Of a stretch of DNA of 64,000 nucleotides, positions 26,304 to 38,250 are shown piece by piece. A program made the translations under genes and the position numbers. The notes beneath the pieces are model-generated. The model did no database searches and was not told where the DNA came from. It saw nothing but the letters and a program-made list of their open reading frames with translations. Each line of letters starts with the position of its first letter. The stretch's first letter is position 1. Origin of the DNA: Clusia tigrina (Eukaryota; Arthropoda; Insecta; Diptera; Clusiidae); contig OV050032.1 of the NCBI GenBank assembly GCA_920105625.2, forward strand, positions 105,012,542-105,076,541. Reading direction: 5' to 3'.

Positions 26304-29300
26304 ACACGAGCCTCTTGTCAATTTAAGCTATCGCTCAAAGCTATGCTACCCTTGAGTCCCAAACTAAACACTGATAAAAGTTCAATTGGCCCTAACTTCT
26401 ATAAGGTACGTCCTACACCTATCAAAGTTTGCAACATACAAATGCTTGTAACTTTTTACTGGAGCGTCATAAAACCTTGAAATTTTGTAATAATATAGCA
26501 CTCGAGCCTCTTGTCAATTGAAGCTATCGCTTAAAGCTATGCTACCCTTGAGTCCCAAATCAAACACTGATAAAACTTCAACTGGCGCTAACTTCTATAC
26601 GGTACGTCCTACACCTATCAAAGTTTGCAACATACAAATGCTTGCAACTTTTTACTGGAGCGTCATAAAACCTTGAAATTTTGTAACATTAAAATACTAG
26701 AGCCTCTTGTCAATTTAAGCTATCGCTCAAAGCTATGCTACCCTTGAGTCCCAAATCAAACACTGAAAAAACTTCAAATGGCCCTAACTTCTAAACGCTA
26801 CGTCCTACACTTATCAAAGTTTGCAACATACAAATGCTTGTCATTTTTACTGGAGCGTCATAAAACCTTGAAATTTTGTAACAATAAAGTACTCGAGCCT
26901 CTTGTCAATTTAAGCTATCGCTCAAAGCTATGCTACCCTTGAGTACCAAATCAAACACTGATAAAACTTCAAATGGCCCTAACTTCTATACGGTACGTCC
27001 CACACGTATCAAAGTTTGCAACATACAAATGCTTGTAACTTTTTACTGCAGCGTCATAAAACCTTGAAATTTTGTAACAATAAAGTACTCGAGCCTCTTG
27101 TCAATTTAAGCTATCGCTCAAAGCTATGCTACCCTTGAGTCCCAAATCAACCACTGATAAAACTTCAAATGGCCCTAACTTCTATACGGTATGTCCTACA
27201 CCTATCAAAGGTTGCAACATACAGGTGCTTGTAACTTTTTACTGGAGCGTCATAAAACCTTGAAATTTTGTAACAATACTCGAAACTCTTGTCAATTTAA
27301 GCTATCGCTTAAAGCTATGCTACCCTTGAGTCCCAAATCAAACACTGATAAAACTTCAAATGGCGCTAACTTCTATACGGTACGTCCTACACCTATCAAA
27401 GTTTGCAACATACAAATGCTTGCAACTTTTTACTGGAGCGTCATGAGACCTTGAAATTTTGTAACAATAAAGTACTCGGGCCTCTTGTCAATTTTAGCTA
27501 TCGCTGAAAGCTATGCTGCCCTTGAGTCCCAAATCAAACACTGATAAAACTTCAAATGGGCCTAAGTTCTACACGGTACGTCCTACACCTATCAAAGTTT
27601 GCAACATACGAGTACAGATGCTTGTAACTTTTTACTGGAGCGTCATAAAACCTCGAAATTTTGTTACAATAAAGTACTCGAGCCTCTTGTCAATTTAAGC
27701 TATCGCTCAAAGCTATGCTGCTCTTGAGTCCCAAATCAAACACTGATAAAACTTCAAATGGCCCTAACTTCTAAACGGTACGTCCTACACCTATCAAAGT
27801 TTTCAACATACAAATGCTTGTAACCTTTTACTGGAGCGTCATAAAACCTTGAAATTTTGTAACAATAAAGTACTCGAGCCTCTTGTCAATTGAAGCTATC
27901 GCTCAAAGCTATGCTACCCTTGAGTCCCAAATCAAACACTGATAAAACTTCAAATGACGCTAACTTCTATACGGTACTTCCTACACCTATCAAAGTTTGC
28001 AACATACAAATGCTTGTAACTCTTTACTGGAGCGTCATAAAACCTTGAAATTTTGTAACAATAAAGTACTCGATCATCTTGTCAATTTAAGCTATTGCTC
28101 AAAGCTATGCTACCCTTGAGTCCCAAATCAAACACTGATAAAACTTCAAATGGCCCTAACTTCTATACGGTACGTCCTACACCTATCAAAGTTTGCAACA
28201 TACAAATGCTTGTAACTTTTTACTGGAGCGTCATAAAACCTTGAAATTTTGTAACAATATAGTACTCGAGCCTCTTGTCAATTTAAGCTATCGCTCAAAG
28301 CTATGCTACCCTTGTGTCCCAAATCAAACACTGATAAAACTTCAAATGGCCCTAGCTTCTATACGGTATGTTCTACACCTATCAAAGTTTGCAACATACA
28401 AATGCTTGTAACTTTTTACTGGAGCGTCATAAAACCTTGAAATTTTGTAACAATAAAGTACTCGAGCCTCTTGTCAATTTAAGCTATCGCTCAAAGCTAT
28501 GCTACCCTTGAGTCCCAAATCAACCACTGATAAAACTTCAAATGGCCCTAACTTCTATACGGTGTGCCCTATACTTATCAAAGTTTGCAACATACAGATG
28601 CTTGTAACTTTTTACTGGAGCGTCATAAAACCTTGAAATTTTGTAACATTAAAGTACTAGAGCCTCTTGTCAATTTAAGCTATCGCTCAAAGCTATGCTA
28701 CCCTTGAGTCCCAAATCAAACACTGAAAAAACTTCAAATGGCCCTAACTTCTAAACGCTACGTCCTACACTTATCAAAGTTTGCAACATACAAATGCTTG
28801 TAATTTTTACTGGAGCGTCATAAAACCTTGAAATTTTGTAACAATAAAGTACTCGAGCCTCTTGTCAATTTAAGCTATCGTTCAAAGCTATGCTACCCTT
28901 GAGTACGAAATCAAACACTGATAAAACTTCAAATGGCCCTAACTTCTATACGGTACGTCCCACACGTATCAAAGTTTGCAACATACAAATGCTTGTAACT
29001 TTTTACTGGAGCGTCATAAAACCTTGAAATTTTGTAACAATAAAGTACTCGAGCCTCTTGTCAATTTAAACTATCGCTCAAAGCTATGCTACCCTTGAGT
29101 CCCAAATCAAACACTGATAAAACTTCAAATGGCCCTAGCTTCTATACGGTATGTTCTACACCTATCAAAGTTTGCAACATACAAATGCTTGTAACTTTTT
29201 ACTGGAGCGTCATAAAACCTTGAAATTTTGTAACAATAAAGTACTCGAGCCTCTTGTCAATTTTAGCTATCGCTGAAAGCTATGCTACCCTTGAGTCCCA

Positions 29301-29985
29301 AATCAAACACTGATAAAACTTCAAATGGGCCTAACTTCTACACGGTACGTCCTACACCTATCAAAGTTTGCAACATACGAGTACAGATGCTTGTAACTTT
29401 TTACTGGAGCGTCATAAAACCTCGAAATTTTGTTACAATAAAGTACTCGAGCCTCTTGTCAATTTAAGCTATCGCTCAAAGCTATGCTGCTCTTGAGTCC
29501 CAAATCAAACACTGATAAAACTTCAAATGGCCCTAACTTCTAAATGGTACGTCCTACACCTATCAAAGTTTTCAACATACAAATGCTTGTAACTTTTTAC
29601 TGGAGCGTCATAAAACCTTGAAATTTTGTAACAATAAAGTACTCGGGCCTCTTGTCAATTTAAGCTATCGCTCAAAGCTATGCTACCCTTGAGTCCCAAA
29701 TCAAACACTGACAAAACTTCAAATGGCCCTAACTTCTAAACGGTACGTCCTACACCTATCAAAGTTTGAAACATACAAATGCTTGTAACTTTTTACTGGA
29801 GCGTCATAAAACCTTGAAATTGTGTAACAATAAAGTACTCGAGCCTCTTGTCAATTGATGCTATCGCTCAAAGCTATGCTACCCTTGAGTCCCAAATCAA
29901 ACACTGATAAAACTTCAAATGGCGCTAACTTCTATACGGTACGTCCTACACCTATCAAAGTTTGCAACATACAAATGCTTGTAAC
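26304..29985 (+). repeat. ~3.6-kb block duplicated from about 7.6-11.1 kb
   Basis: From 26304 to about 27980 the array matches 7627-9300 at an offset of 18,677 bp: AACTAAACAC, CAACTGGCGC, CTTGTCATTTTT, CTGCAGCGTC, AATACTCGAAAC, and GAGTAC at 27605. It then holds one extra monomer (CTCTTTACTGG with GATCATC, about 28000-28195) and continues against 9320-11100 at an offset of 18,873 bp, with GAGTAC at 29374. One internal segment near 28345-28375 carries CCTAGCTTC with TATGTTC instead of CCGTATC, which looks like an imported tract. Confidence 0.75.
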
Positions 29986-30408
29986 TCTTTACTGGAGCGT
30001 CATAAAACCTTGAAATTTTGTAATAATATAGTACTCGAGCCTCTTGTCAATTTAAGCAATCGCTCAAAGCTATGCTACCCTTGTGTCCCAAATCAAACCC
30101 TGATAAAACTTCAAATGGCCGTATCTTCTATACGGTACGTCCTACACCTATCAAAGTTTGCAACATACAAATGCTTGTAACTTTTTACTGGAGCGTCATA
30201 AAACCTTGAAATTTTGTAGCAATAAAGTACACGAGCCTCTTGTCAATTTAAGCTATCGCTCAAAGCTATGCTACCCTTGAGTCCCAAACTAAACACTGAT
30301 AAAAGTTCAATTGGCCCTAACTTCTATACGGTACGTCCTACACCTATCAAAGTTTGCAACATACAAATGCTTGTAACTTTTTACTGGAGCGTCATAAAAC
30401 CTTGAAAT
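29986..30408 (+). repeat. Satellite monomers between duplicated blocks
   Basis: Two monomers: one CCGTATC-class monomer with private changes (AAGCAATCGC, AAACCCTG) and one AACTAAAC/AAAAGTTCAATTGG monomer. No other sequence is present. Confidence 0.7.
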
Positions 30409-30806
30409 TTTGTAATAATATAGCACTCGAGCCTCTTGGCAATTGAAGCTATCGCTTAAAGCTATGCTACCCTTGAGTCCCAAATCAAACACTGATAAAA
30501 CTTCAACTGGCGCTAACTTCTATACGGTACGTCCTACACCTATCAAAGTTTGCAACATACAAATGCTTGCAACTTTTTACTGGAGCGTCATATAACCTTG
30601 AAATTTTGTAACAATAAAGTACTCGGGCCTCTTGTCAATTTTAGCTATCGCTGAAAGCTATGCTACCCTTGAGTCCCAAATAAAACACTGATAAAACTTC
30701 AAATGGGCCTAACTTCTACACGGTACGTCCTACACCTATCAAAGTTTGCAACATACGAGTACAGATGCTTGTAACTTTTTACTGGAGCGTCATAAAACCT
30801 CGAAAT
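30409..30806 (+). repeat. 398-bp dimer repeat, copy 1
   Basis: Two monomers plus the 6-bp GAGTAC insertion (392 + 6 = 398). The order is AATAATATAGCAC with the rare CTTGGCAATTGAAG and CAACTGGCGC, then ACTCGGGCC with AAATAAAACACTG and GAGTAC (30752). Confidence 0.8.
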
Positions 30807-31204
30807 TTTGTAATAATGTAGCACTCGAGCCTCTTGGCAATTGAAGCTATCGCTTAAAGCTATGCTACCCTTGAGTCCCAAATCAAACACTGATAAAACT
30901 TCAACTGGCGCTAACTTCTATACGGTACGTCCTACACCTATCAAAGTTTGCAACATACAAATGCTTGCAACTTTTTACTGGAGCGTCATAAAACCTTCAA
31001 ATTTTGTAACAATAAAGTACTCGGGCCTCTTGTCAATTTTAGCTATCGCTGAAAGCTATGCTACCCTTGAGTCCCAAATAAAACACTGATAAAACTTCAA
31101 ATGGGCCTAACTTCTACACGGTACGTCCTACACCTATCAAAGTTTGCAACATACGAGTACAGATGCTTGTAACTTTTTACTGGAGCGTCATAAAACCTTG
31201 AAAT
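30807..31204 (+). repeat. 398-bp dimer repeat, copy 2
   Basis: This repeats 30409-30806 at an offset of 398 bp, including the rare CTTGGCAATTG and AAATAAAACACTG variants and GAGTAC at 31150. The left joint is visible. The GAGTAC monomer normally continues TCGAAATTTTGTTAC, but at about 30801-30825 it switches to TCGAAATTTTGTAATAATG and so into the AATAATATAGCAC class. This is the product expected of unequal crossover within the AAATTTTGTA region. Confidence 0.8.
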
Positions 31205-33501
31205 TTTGTTACAATAAAGTACTCGAGCCTCTTGTCAATTTAAGCTATCGCTCAAAGCTATGCTACCCTTGAGTCCCAAATCAAACACTGATAAAACTTC
31301 AAATGGCGCTAACTTCTATACGGTACTTCCTACACCTATCAATGTTTGCAACATACAAATGCTTGTAACTCTTTACTGGAGCGTCATAAAACCTTGAAAT
31401 TTCGTAACAATAAAGTACTCGAGCCTCTTGTCAATTTAAGCTATTGCTCAAAGCTATGCCACCCTTGAGTCCCAAATCAAACACTGATAAAAGTTCAATT
31501 GGCCCAAACTTCTATACGGTACGTCCTACACCTATCAAAGTTTGCAACATACAAATGCTTGTAACTTTTTACTGGAGCGTCATAAAACCTTGAAATTTTG
31601 TAATAATATAGCACTCGAGCCTCTTGTCAATTTAAGCTATCGCTCAAAGCTATGCTACCCTTGAGTCCCAAATCAAAAACTGATAGAACTTTTAATGGCC
31701 CTAACTTCTAAACGGTAGGTCCTACACCTATCAAAGTTTGCAACATACAAATGCTTGTAACTTTCGACTGGAGCCTCATAAAACATTGAAATTTTGTAAC
31801 AATAAAGTACTCGAGCCTCTTGTCAATTTAAGCTATCGCTCAAAGCTATGCTACCCTTGAGTCCCAAATCAACCACTGATAAAACTTCAAATGGCCCTAA
31901 CTTCTATACGGTGTGTCCTATACTTATCAAAGTTTGCAACATACAGATGCTTGCAACTTTTTACTGGAGCGTCATGAAACCTTGAAATTTTGTAACATTA
32001 AAGTACTAGAGCCTCTTGTCAATTTAAGCTATCGCTTAAAGCTATGCTACCCTTGAGTCCCAAATCAAACACTGAAAAAACTTCAAATGGCCCTAACTTC
32101 TAAACGCTACGTCCTACACTTATCAAAGTTTGCAACATACAAATGCTTGTAACTTTTTACAGGAGCGTCATAAAACCTTGAAATTTTGTAACAATAAAGT
32201 ACTCGAGCCTCTTGTCAATTTAAGCTATCGCTCAAAGCTATGCTACCCTTGAGTACCAAATCAAACACTGATAAAACCTCAAATGGCCCTATTTTCTATA
32301 CGGTACGTCCCACACGTATCAAAGTTTGCAACATACAAATGCTTGTAACTTTTTACGGGAGCGTCATAAAACCTTGAAATTTTGTAACAATAAAGTTCTC
32401 GGGCCTCTTGTCAATTTAAGCTATCGCTCAAAGCTATGCTACCCTTGAGTCCCAAATCAAACACTGACAAAACTTCAAATGGCCCTAACTTCTAAACAGT
32501 ACGTCCTACACCTATCAAAGTTTGAAACATACAAATGCTTGTAACTTTTTACTGGAGCGTCATAAAACCTTGAAATTTTGTAACAATAAAGTACTCGAGC
32601 CTCTTGTCAATTGAAGCTATCGCTCAAAGCTATGCTACCCTTGAGTTCCAAATCAAACACTGATAAAACTTCAAATGGCGCTAACTTCTATACGGTACGT
32701 CCTACACCTATCAAAGTTTGCAACATACAAATGCTTGTAACTCTTTACTGGAGCGTCATTAAACCTTGAAATTTCGTAACAATAAAGTACTCGAGCCTCT
32801 TGTCAATTTAAGCTATTGCTAAAAGCTATGCTACCCTTGAGTCCCAAATCAAACACTGATAAAACTTCAAATGGCCCTAACTTGTATACGGTACGTCCTA
32901 CACCTATCAAAGTTTGCAACATACAAATGCTTGTAACTTTTTACTGGAGCGTCATAAAACCTCGAAATTTTGTTACAATAAAGTACTCGAGCCTCTTGTC
33001 AATTTAAACTATCGCTCAAAGCTATGCTGCTCTTGAGTCCCAAATCAAACACTGATAAAACTTCAAATGGCCCTAACTTCTAAACGGTACGTCCTACACC
33101 TATCTAAGTTTTCAACATACAAATGCTTGTAACTTTTTACTGGAGCGTCATAAAACCTTGAAATTTTGTAACAATAAAGTACTCGGGCCTCTTGCCAATT
33201 TAAGCTATCGCTCAAAGCTATGCTACCCTTGAGTCCCAAATCAAACACTGACAAAACTTCAAATGGCCCTAACTTCTAAACGGTACGTCCTACACCTATC
33301 AAAGTTTGAAACATACAAATGCTTGTAACTTTTTATTGGAGCGTCATAAAACCTTGAAATTTTGTAACAATAAAGTACTCGAGGCTCTTGTCAATTGAAG
33401 CTATCGCTCAATGCTATGCTACCCTTGAGTCCCAAATCAAACACTGATAAAACTTCAAATGGCGCTAACTTCTATACGGTACTTCCTACACCTATCAAAG
33501 T
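31205..33501 (+). repeat. Mosaic transition between the two satellite subfamilies
   Basis: The first right-half markers appear here: GGCCCAAAC at about 31502, and the AAAAACTG / TTTTAATGG / GGTAGGTCC monomer at about 31675-31730. Left-half type monomers (TGCTGCTC with GTTTTCAAC, GACAAAAC with TTTGAAAC) are still interspersed. Many substitutions seen only here (GGAGCCTC, TTTTTACAGG, TTTTTACGGG, ATTTTCTATACGG) make this stretch more diverged than its surroundings. It aligns in part with 40.6-43.7 kb; for example the TATCTAAGTTTTC variant at 33103 matches 43524, an offset of 10,421 bp. Confidence 0.7.
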
Positions 33502-36450
33502 TTGCAACATACAAATGCTTGTAACTCTTTACTGGAGCGTCATAAAACCTTGAAATTTTGTAACAATAAAGTACTCGAGCCTCTTGTCAATTTAAGCTAT
33601 CGCTCAAAGCTATGCTACCCTTGTGTCCCAAATCAAACACTGATAAAACTTCAAATGGCCGTATCTTCTATACGGTACGTCCTACACCTATCAAAGTTTG
33701 CAATATACAAATGCTTGTAACTTTTTACTGGAGCGTCATAAAACCTTGAAAATTTGTAACAATAAAGTACACGAGCCTCTTGTCAATTTAAGCTATCGCT
33801 CAAAGCTATGCTACCCTTGAGTCCCAAACTAAACACTGATAAAAGTTCAATTGGCCCAAACTTCTATACGGTACGTCCTACACCTATCAAAGTTTGCAAC
33901 ATACAAATGCTTGTAACTTTTTACTGGAGTGTCATAAAACCTTGAAATTTTGTAATAATATAGCACTCGAGCCTCTTGTCAATTTAAGCTATCGCTCAAA
34001 GCTATGCTACCCTTGAGTCCCAAATCAAAAACTGATAAAACTTTTAATGGCCCTAACTTCTAAACGGTAGGTCCTACACCTATCAAAGTTTGCAACATAC
34101 AAATGCTTGTAACTTTCGACTATAGCCTCATAAAACATTGAAATTTTGTAACAATAAAGTACTCGAGCCTCTTGTCAATTTAAGCTATCGCTCAAAGCTA
34201 TGCTACCTTTCAGTCTTAAATCAACCACTGATAAAACTTCAAATGGCCCTAACTTCTATACGGTGTGTCCTATACTTATCAAAGTTTGCAACATACAGAT
34301 GCTTGTAACTTTTTACTGGAGCGTCATAAAACCTTGAAATTTTGTAACAATAAAGTACTCGAGCCTCTTGTCAATCGCTCAAAGTTATCGCTCAAAGCTA
34401 TGCTACCCTTGAGTCCCAAATCAACCACTGATAAAACTTCAAATGGCCCTAACTTCTATACGGTATATCCTACACCTATCAAAGTTTGCAACATACAGAT
34501 GCTTGTAACTTTTTACTGGAGCGTCATAAAACCTTGAAATTTTGTAACAATAAAGTACTCGAGCCTCTTGTCAATTTAAGCTATCGCTCAACGCTATGCT
34601 ACCCTTGAGTCCCAAATCAAATACTGATAAAACTTAAAATGGCCCTAACTTCTATACGGTACGTCCTACACCTATCAAAGTTTGCAACATACAAATGCTT
34701 GCAACTTTTTACTGGAGCGTCATAAAACCTTGAAATTTTGTTACAAATAAGTACTCGGGCCTCTTGTCAATTTAAGCTATCGCTCAAAGCTATGCTACCC
34801 TTGAGTCCCAAATCAACCACTGACAAAACTTCAAATGGCCCTAACTTCTAAACGGTACGTCCTACACCTATCAAAGTTTGCAACATACAAATGCTTGTAA
34901 CTTTTTACTGGAGCGTCATAAAACCTTGAAATTTTGTAACAATAAAGAACTCGAGCCTCTTGTCAAATTGAGCTATCGCTGAAAGCTATGCTACCCTTGA
35001 GTCCCAAATCAAACACTGATAAAACTTCAAATGGGCCTAACTTCTACACGGTCCGTCCTACACCTATCAAAGTTTGCAACATACGAGTACAGTTGCTTGT
35101 AACTTTTTACTGGAGCGTCATAAAACCTCGAAATTTTGTTACAATAAAGTAGTCGAGCCTCTTGTCAATTTAAGCTATCGCTCAAAGCTATGCTGCTCTT
35201 GAGTCCCAAATCAAACACTGATAAAACTTTAAACGGTCCTAACTTCTAAACGGTACGTCCTACACCTATCAAAGTGTTCAACATACAAATGCTTGTAACT
35301 TTTTACTGGAGCATCATAAAACCTTGAAATTTTGTAACAATAAAGTACTCGAGGCTCTTGTCAATTTAAGCTATCGCTCAAAGCTATGCTACCCTTGAGT
35401 ACCAAATCAAACACTGATAAAACTTCAAATGGCCCTAACTTCTATACGGTACGTCCCACACGTATTAAAGTTTGCAACATACAAATGCTTGTAACTTTTT
35501 ACTGGAGCGTCATAAAACCTTGAAATTTTGTAACAATAAAGTACTCGAGCCTCTTGTCAATTTAAGCTATCGCTCAAAGCTATGCTACCCTTGAGTCCCA
35601 AATCAACCACTGATAAATCTTCAAATGGCCCTAACTTCTATACGGTATGTCCTACACCTATCAAAGTTTGCAACATACAGATGCTTGTAACTTTTTACTG
35701 GAGCGTCATAAAACCTTGAAATTTTGCAACAATAAAGTACTCGAGCCTCTTGTCAATTTAAGCTATCGCTCAAAGCTATGCTACCCTTGTGTCCCAAATC
35801 AAACACTGATAAAACTTCAAATGGCCGTATCTTCTATACGGTACGTCCTACACCTATCAAAGTTTGCAACATACAAATGCTTGTAACTTTTTACTGGAGC
35901 GTCATAGAACCTTGAAAATTTGTAACAATAAAGTACACGAGCCTCTTGTCAATTTAAGCTATCGCTCAAAGCTATGCTACCCTTGAGTCCCAAACTAAAC
36001 ACTGATAAAAGTTCAATTGGCCCAAACTTCTATACGGTACGTCCTACACCTATCAAAGTTTGCAACATACAAATGCTTGTAACTTTTTACTGGAGCGTCA
36101 TAAAACCTTGAAATATTGTAACAATAAAGTACTCGGGCCTCTTGCCAATTTAAGCTATCGCTCAAAGCTATGCTACCCTTGAGTCCCAAATCAAACACTG
36201 ACAAAACTTCAAATGGCCCTAACTTCTAAACGGTACGTCCTACACCTATCAAAGTTTGAAACATACAAATGCTTGTAACTTTTTACTGGAGCGTCATAAA
36301 ACCTTGAAATTTTGTAACAATAAAGTACTCGAGCCTCTTGTCAATTGAAGCTATCGCTCAAAGCTATGCTACCCTTGAGTCCCAAATCAAACACTGATAA
36401 AACTTCATATGGCGCTAACTTCTATACGGTACGTCCTACACCTATCAAAG
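33502..36450 (+). repeat. Right-half satellite subfamily, first block
   Basis: The order includes the CCGTATC monomer, AACTAAAC with GGCCCAAAC, AATAATATAGCAC with AAAAACTG, TTTCGACTATAGCC, the +4 bp monomer near 34374, CTCAACGC, TTACAAATAAG, AATAAAGAACTCG with the GAGTACAGTTG insertion at 35080, and AAGTAGTCG with TGCTGCTC. Part of it (about 35.4-36.4 kb) matches 55.2-56.2 kb at an offset of 19,817 bp. Confidence 0.72.
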
Positions 36451-38250
36451 TTTGCAACATACAAATGCTTGTAACTTTTTACTGGAGCGTCATAAAACCT
36501 TGAAATTTTGTAATAATATAGCACTCGAGCCTCTTGTCAATTTAAGCTATCGCTCAAAGCTATGCTACCCTTGAGTCCCAAATCAAAAACTGATAAAACT
36601 TTTAATGGCCCTAACTTCTAAACGGTAGGTCCTACACCTATCAAAGTTTGCAACATACAAATGCTTGTAACTTTCGACTATAGCCTCATAAAACATTGAA
36701 ATTTTGCAACAATAAAGTACTCGAGCCTCTTGTCAATTTAAGCTATCGCTCAAAGCTATGCTACCCTTCAGTCTTAAATCAACCACTGATAAAACTTCAA
36801 ATGGCCCTAACTTCTATACGGTGTGTCCTATACTTATCAAAGTTTGCAACATACAGATGCTTCCAACTTTTTACTGGAGCGTCATAAAACCTTGAAATTT
36901 TGTAACATTAAAGTACTAGAGCCTCTTGTCAATTTAAGCTGTCGCTTAAAGCTATGCTACCCTTGAGTCCCAAATCAAACACTGAAAAAACTTCAAATGG
37001 CCCTAACTTCTAAACGCTACGTCCTACACTTATCAAAGTTTGCAACATACAAATGCTTCTAACTTTTTACTGGAGCGTCATAAAACCTTGAAATTTTGTA
37101 ACAATAAAGTACTCGAGCCTCTCGTCAATTTAAGCTATCGCTCAAAGCTATGCTACCCTTGAGTACCAAATCAAACACTGATAAAACCTCAAATGGCCCT
37201 AACTTCTATACGGTACGTCCCACACGTATCAAAGTTTGCAACATACAAATGCTTGTAACTTTTTACTGGAGCGTCATAAAACATTGAAATTTTGTAACAA
37301 TAAAGTACTCGAGCCTCTTGTCAATCGCTCAAAGCTATCGCTCAAAGCTATGCTACCCTTGAGTCCCAAATCAACCAATGATAAAACTTCAAATGACCCT
37401 AACTTCTATACGGTATGTCCTACACCTATCAAAGTTTGCAACATACAGATGCTTGTAACTTTTTACTGGAGCGTCATAAAACCTTGAAATTTTGTAACAA
37501 TAAAGTACTCGAGCCTCTTGTCAATTTAAGCTATCGCTCAACGCTATGCTACCCTTGAGTCCCAAATCAAACACTGATAAAACTTAAAATGGCCCTAACT
37601 TCTATACGGTACGTCCTACACCTATCAAAGTTTGCAACATACAAATGCTTGCAACTTTTTACTGGAGCGTCATAAAACCTTGAAATTTTGTTACAAATAA
37701 GTACTCGGGCCTCTTGTCAATTTAAGCTATCGCTCAAAGCTATGCTACCCTTGAGTCCCAAATCAACCACTGACAAAACTTCAAATGGCCCTAACTTCTA
37801 AACGGTACGTCCTACACCTATCAAAGTTTGCAACATACAAATGCTTGTAACTTTTTACTGGAGCGTCATAAAACCTTGAAATTTTGTAACAATAAAGAAC
37901 TCGAGCCTCTTGTCAATTTGAGCTATCGCTGAAAGCTATGCTACCCTTGAGTCCCAAATCAAACACTGATAAAACTTCAAATGGGCCTAACTTCTACACG
38001 GTCCGTCCTACACCTATCAAACTTTGCAACATACGAGTACAGTTGCTTGTAACTTTTTACTGGAGCGTCATAAAACCTCGAATTTTTGTTACAATAAAGT
38101 AGTCGAGCCTCTTGTCAATTTAAGCTATCGCTCAAAGCTATGCTGCTCTTGAGTCCCAAATCAAACACTGATAAAACTTTAAATGGTCCTAACTTCTAAA
38201 CGGTACGTCCTACACCTATCAAAGTGTTCAACATACAAATGCTTGTAACT
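36451..38250 (+). repeat. ~1.8-kb right-half block, also at about 44.1-45.9 kb
   Basis: This matches 44118-45890 at an offset of 7,667 bp, and its core matches 46.4-47.7 kb at 9,911 bp. Ordered markers are AAAAACTG/GGTAGGTCC, TTTCGACTATAGCC with CAGTCTTAAATC, GTGTGTCC, AACATTAAAGTACTAG, CTTCTAAC with GAGTACC, the +4 bp monomer (37322), CTCAACGC, TTACAAATAAG, AAGAACTCG with GAGTACAGTTG (38030), and AAGTAGTCG with GTGTTCAAC. Confidence 0.75.
37322..37348 (+). repeat. Short tandem duplication within a monomer (+4 bp class)
   Basis: The usual CAATTTAAGCTATCGCTC is replaced by CAAT followed by two copies of CGCTCAAAGCTAT (the second running into GCTACCC). Nine bases of the normal form are lost and thirteen gained, a net +4. 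The same form occurs at about 34374, 47232, 53012, 57531, 59892 and 62254, and a decayed one at about 44990. It is confined to the right-half subfamily and marks its 12-mer phase. Confidence 0.85.
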
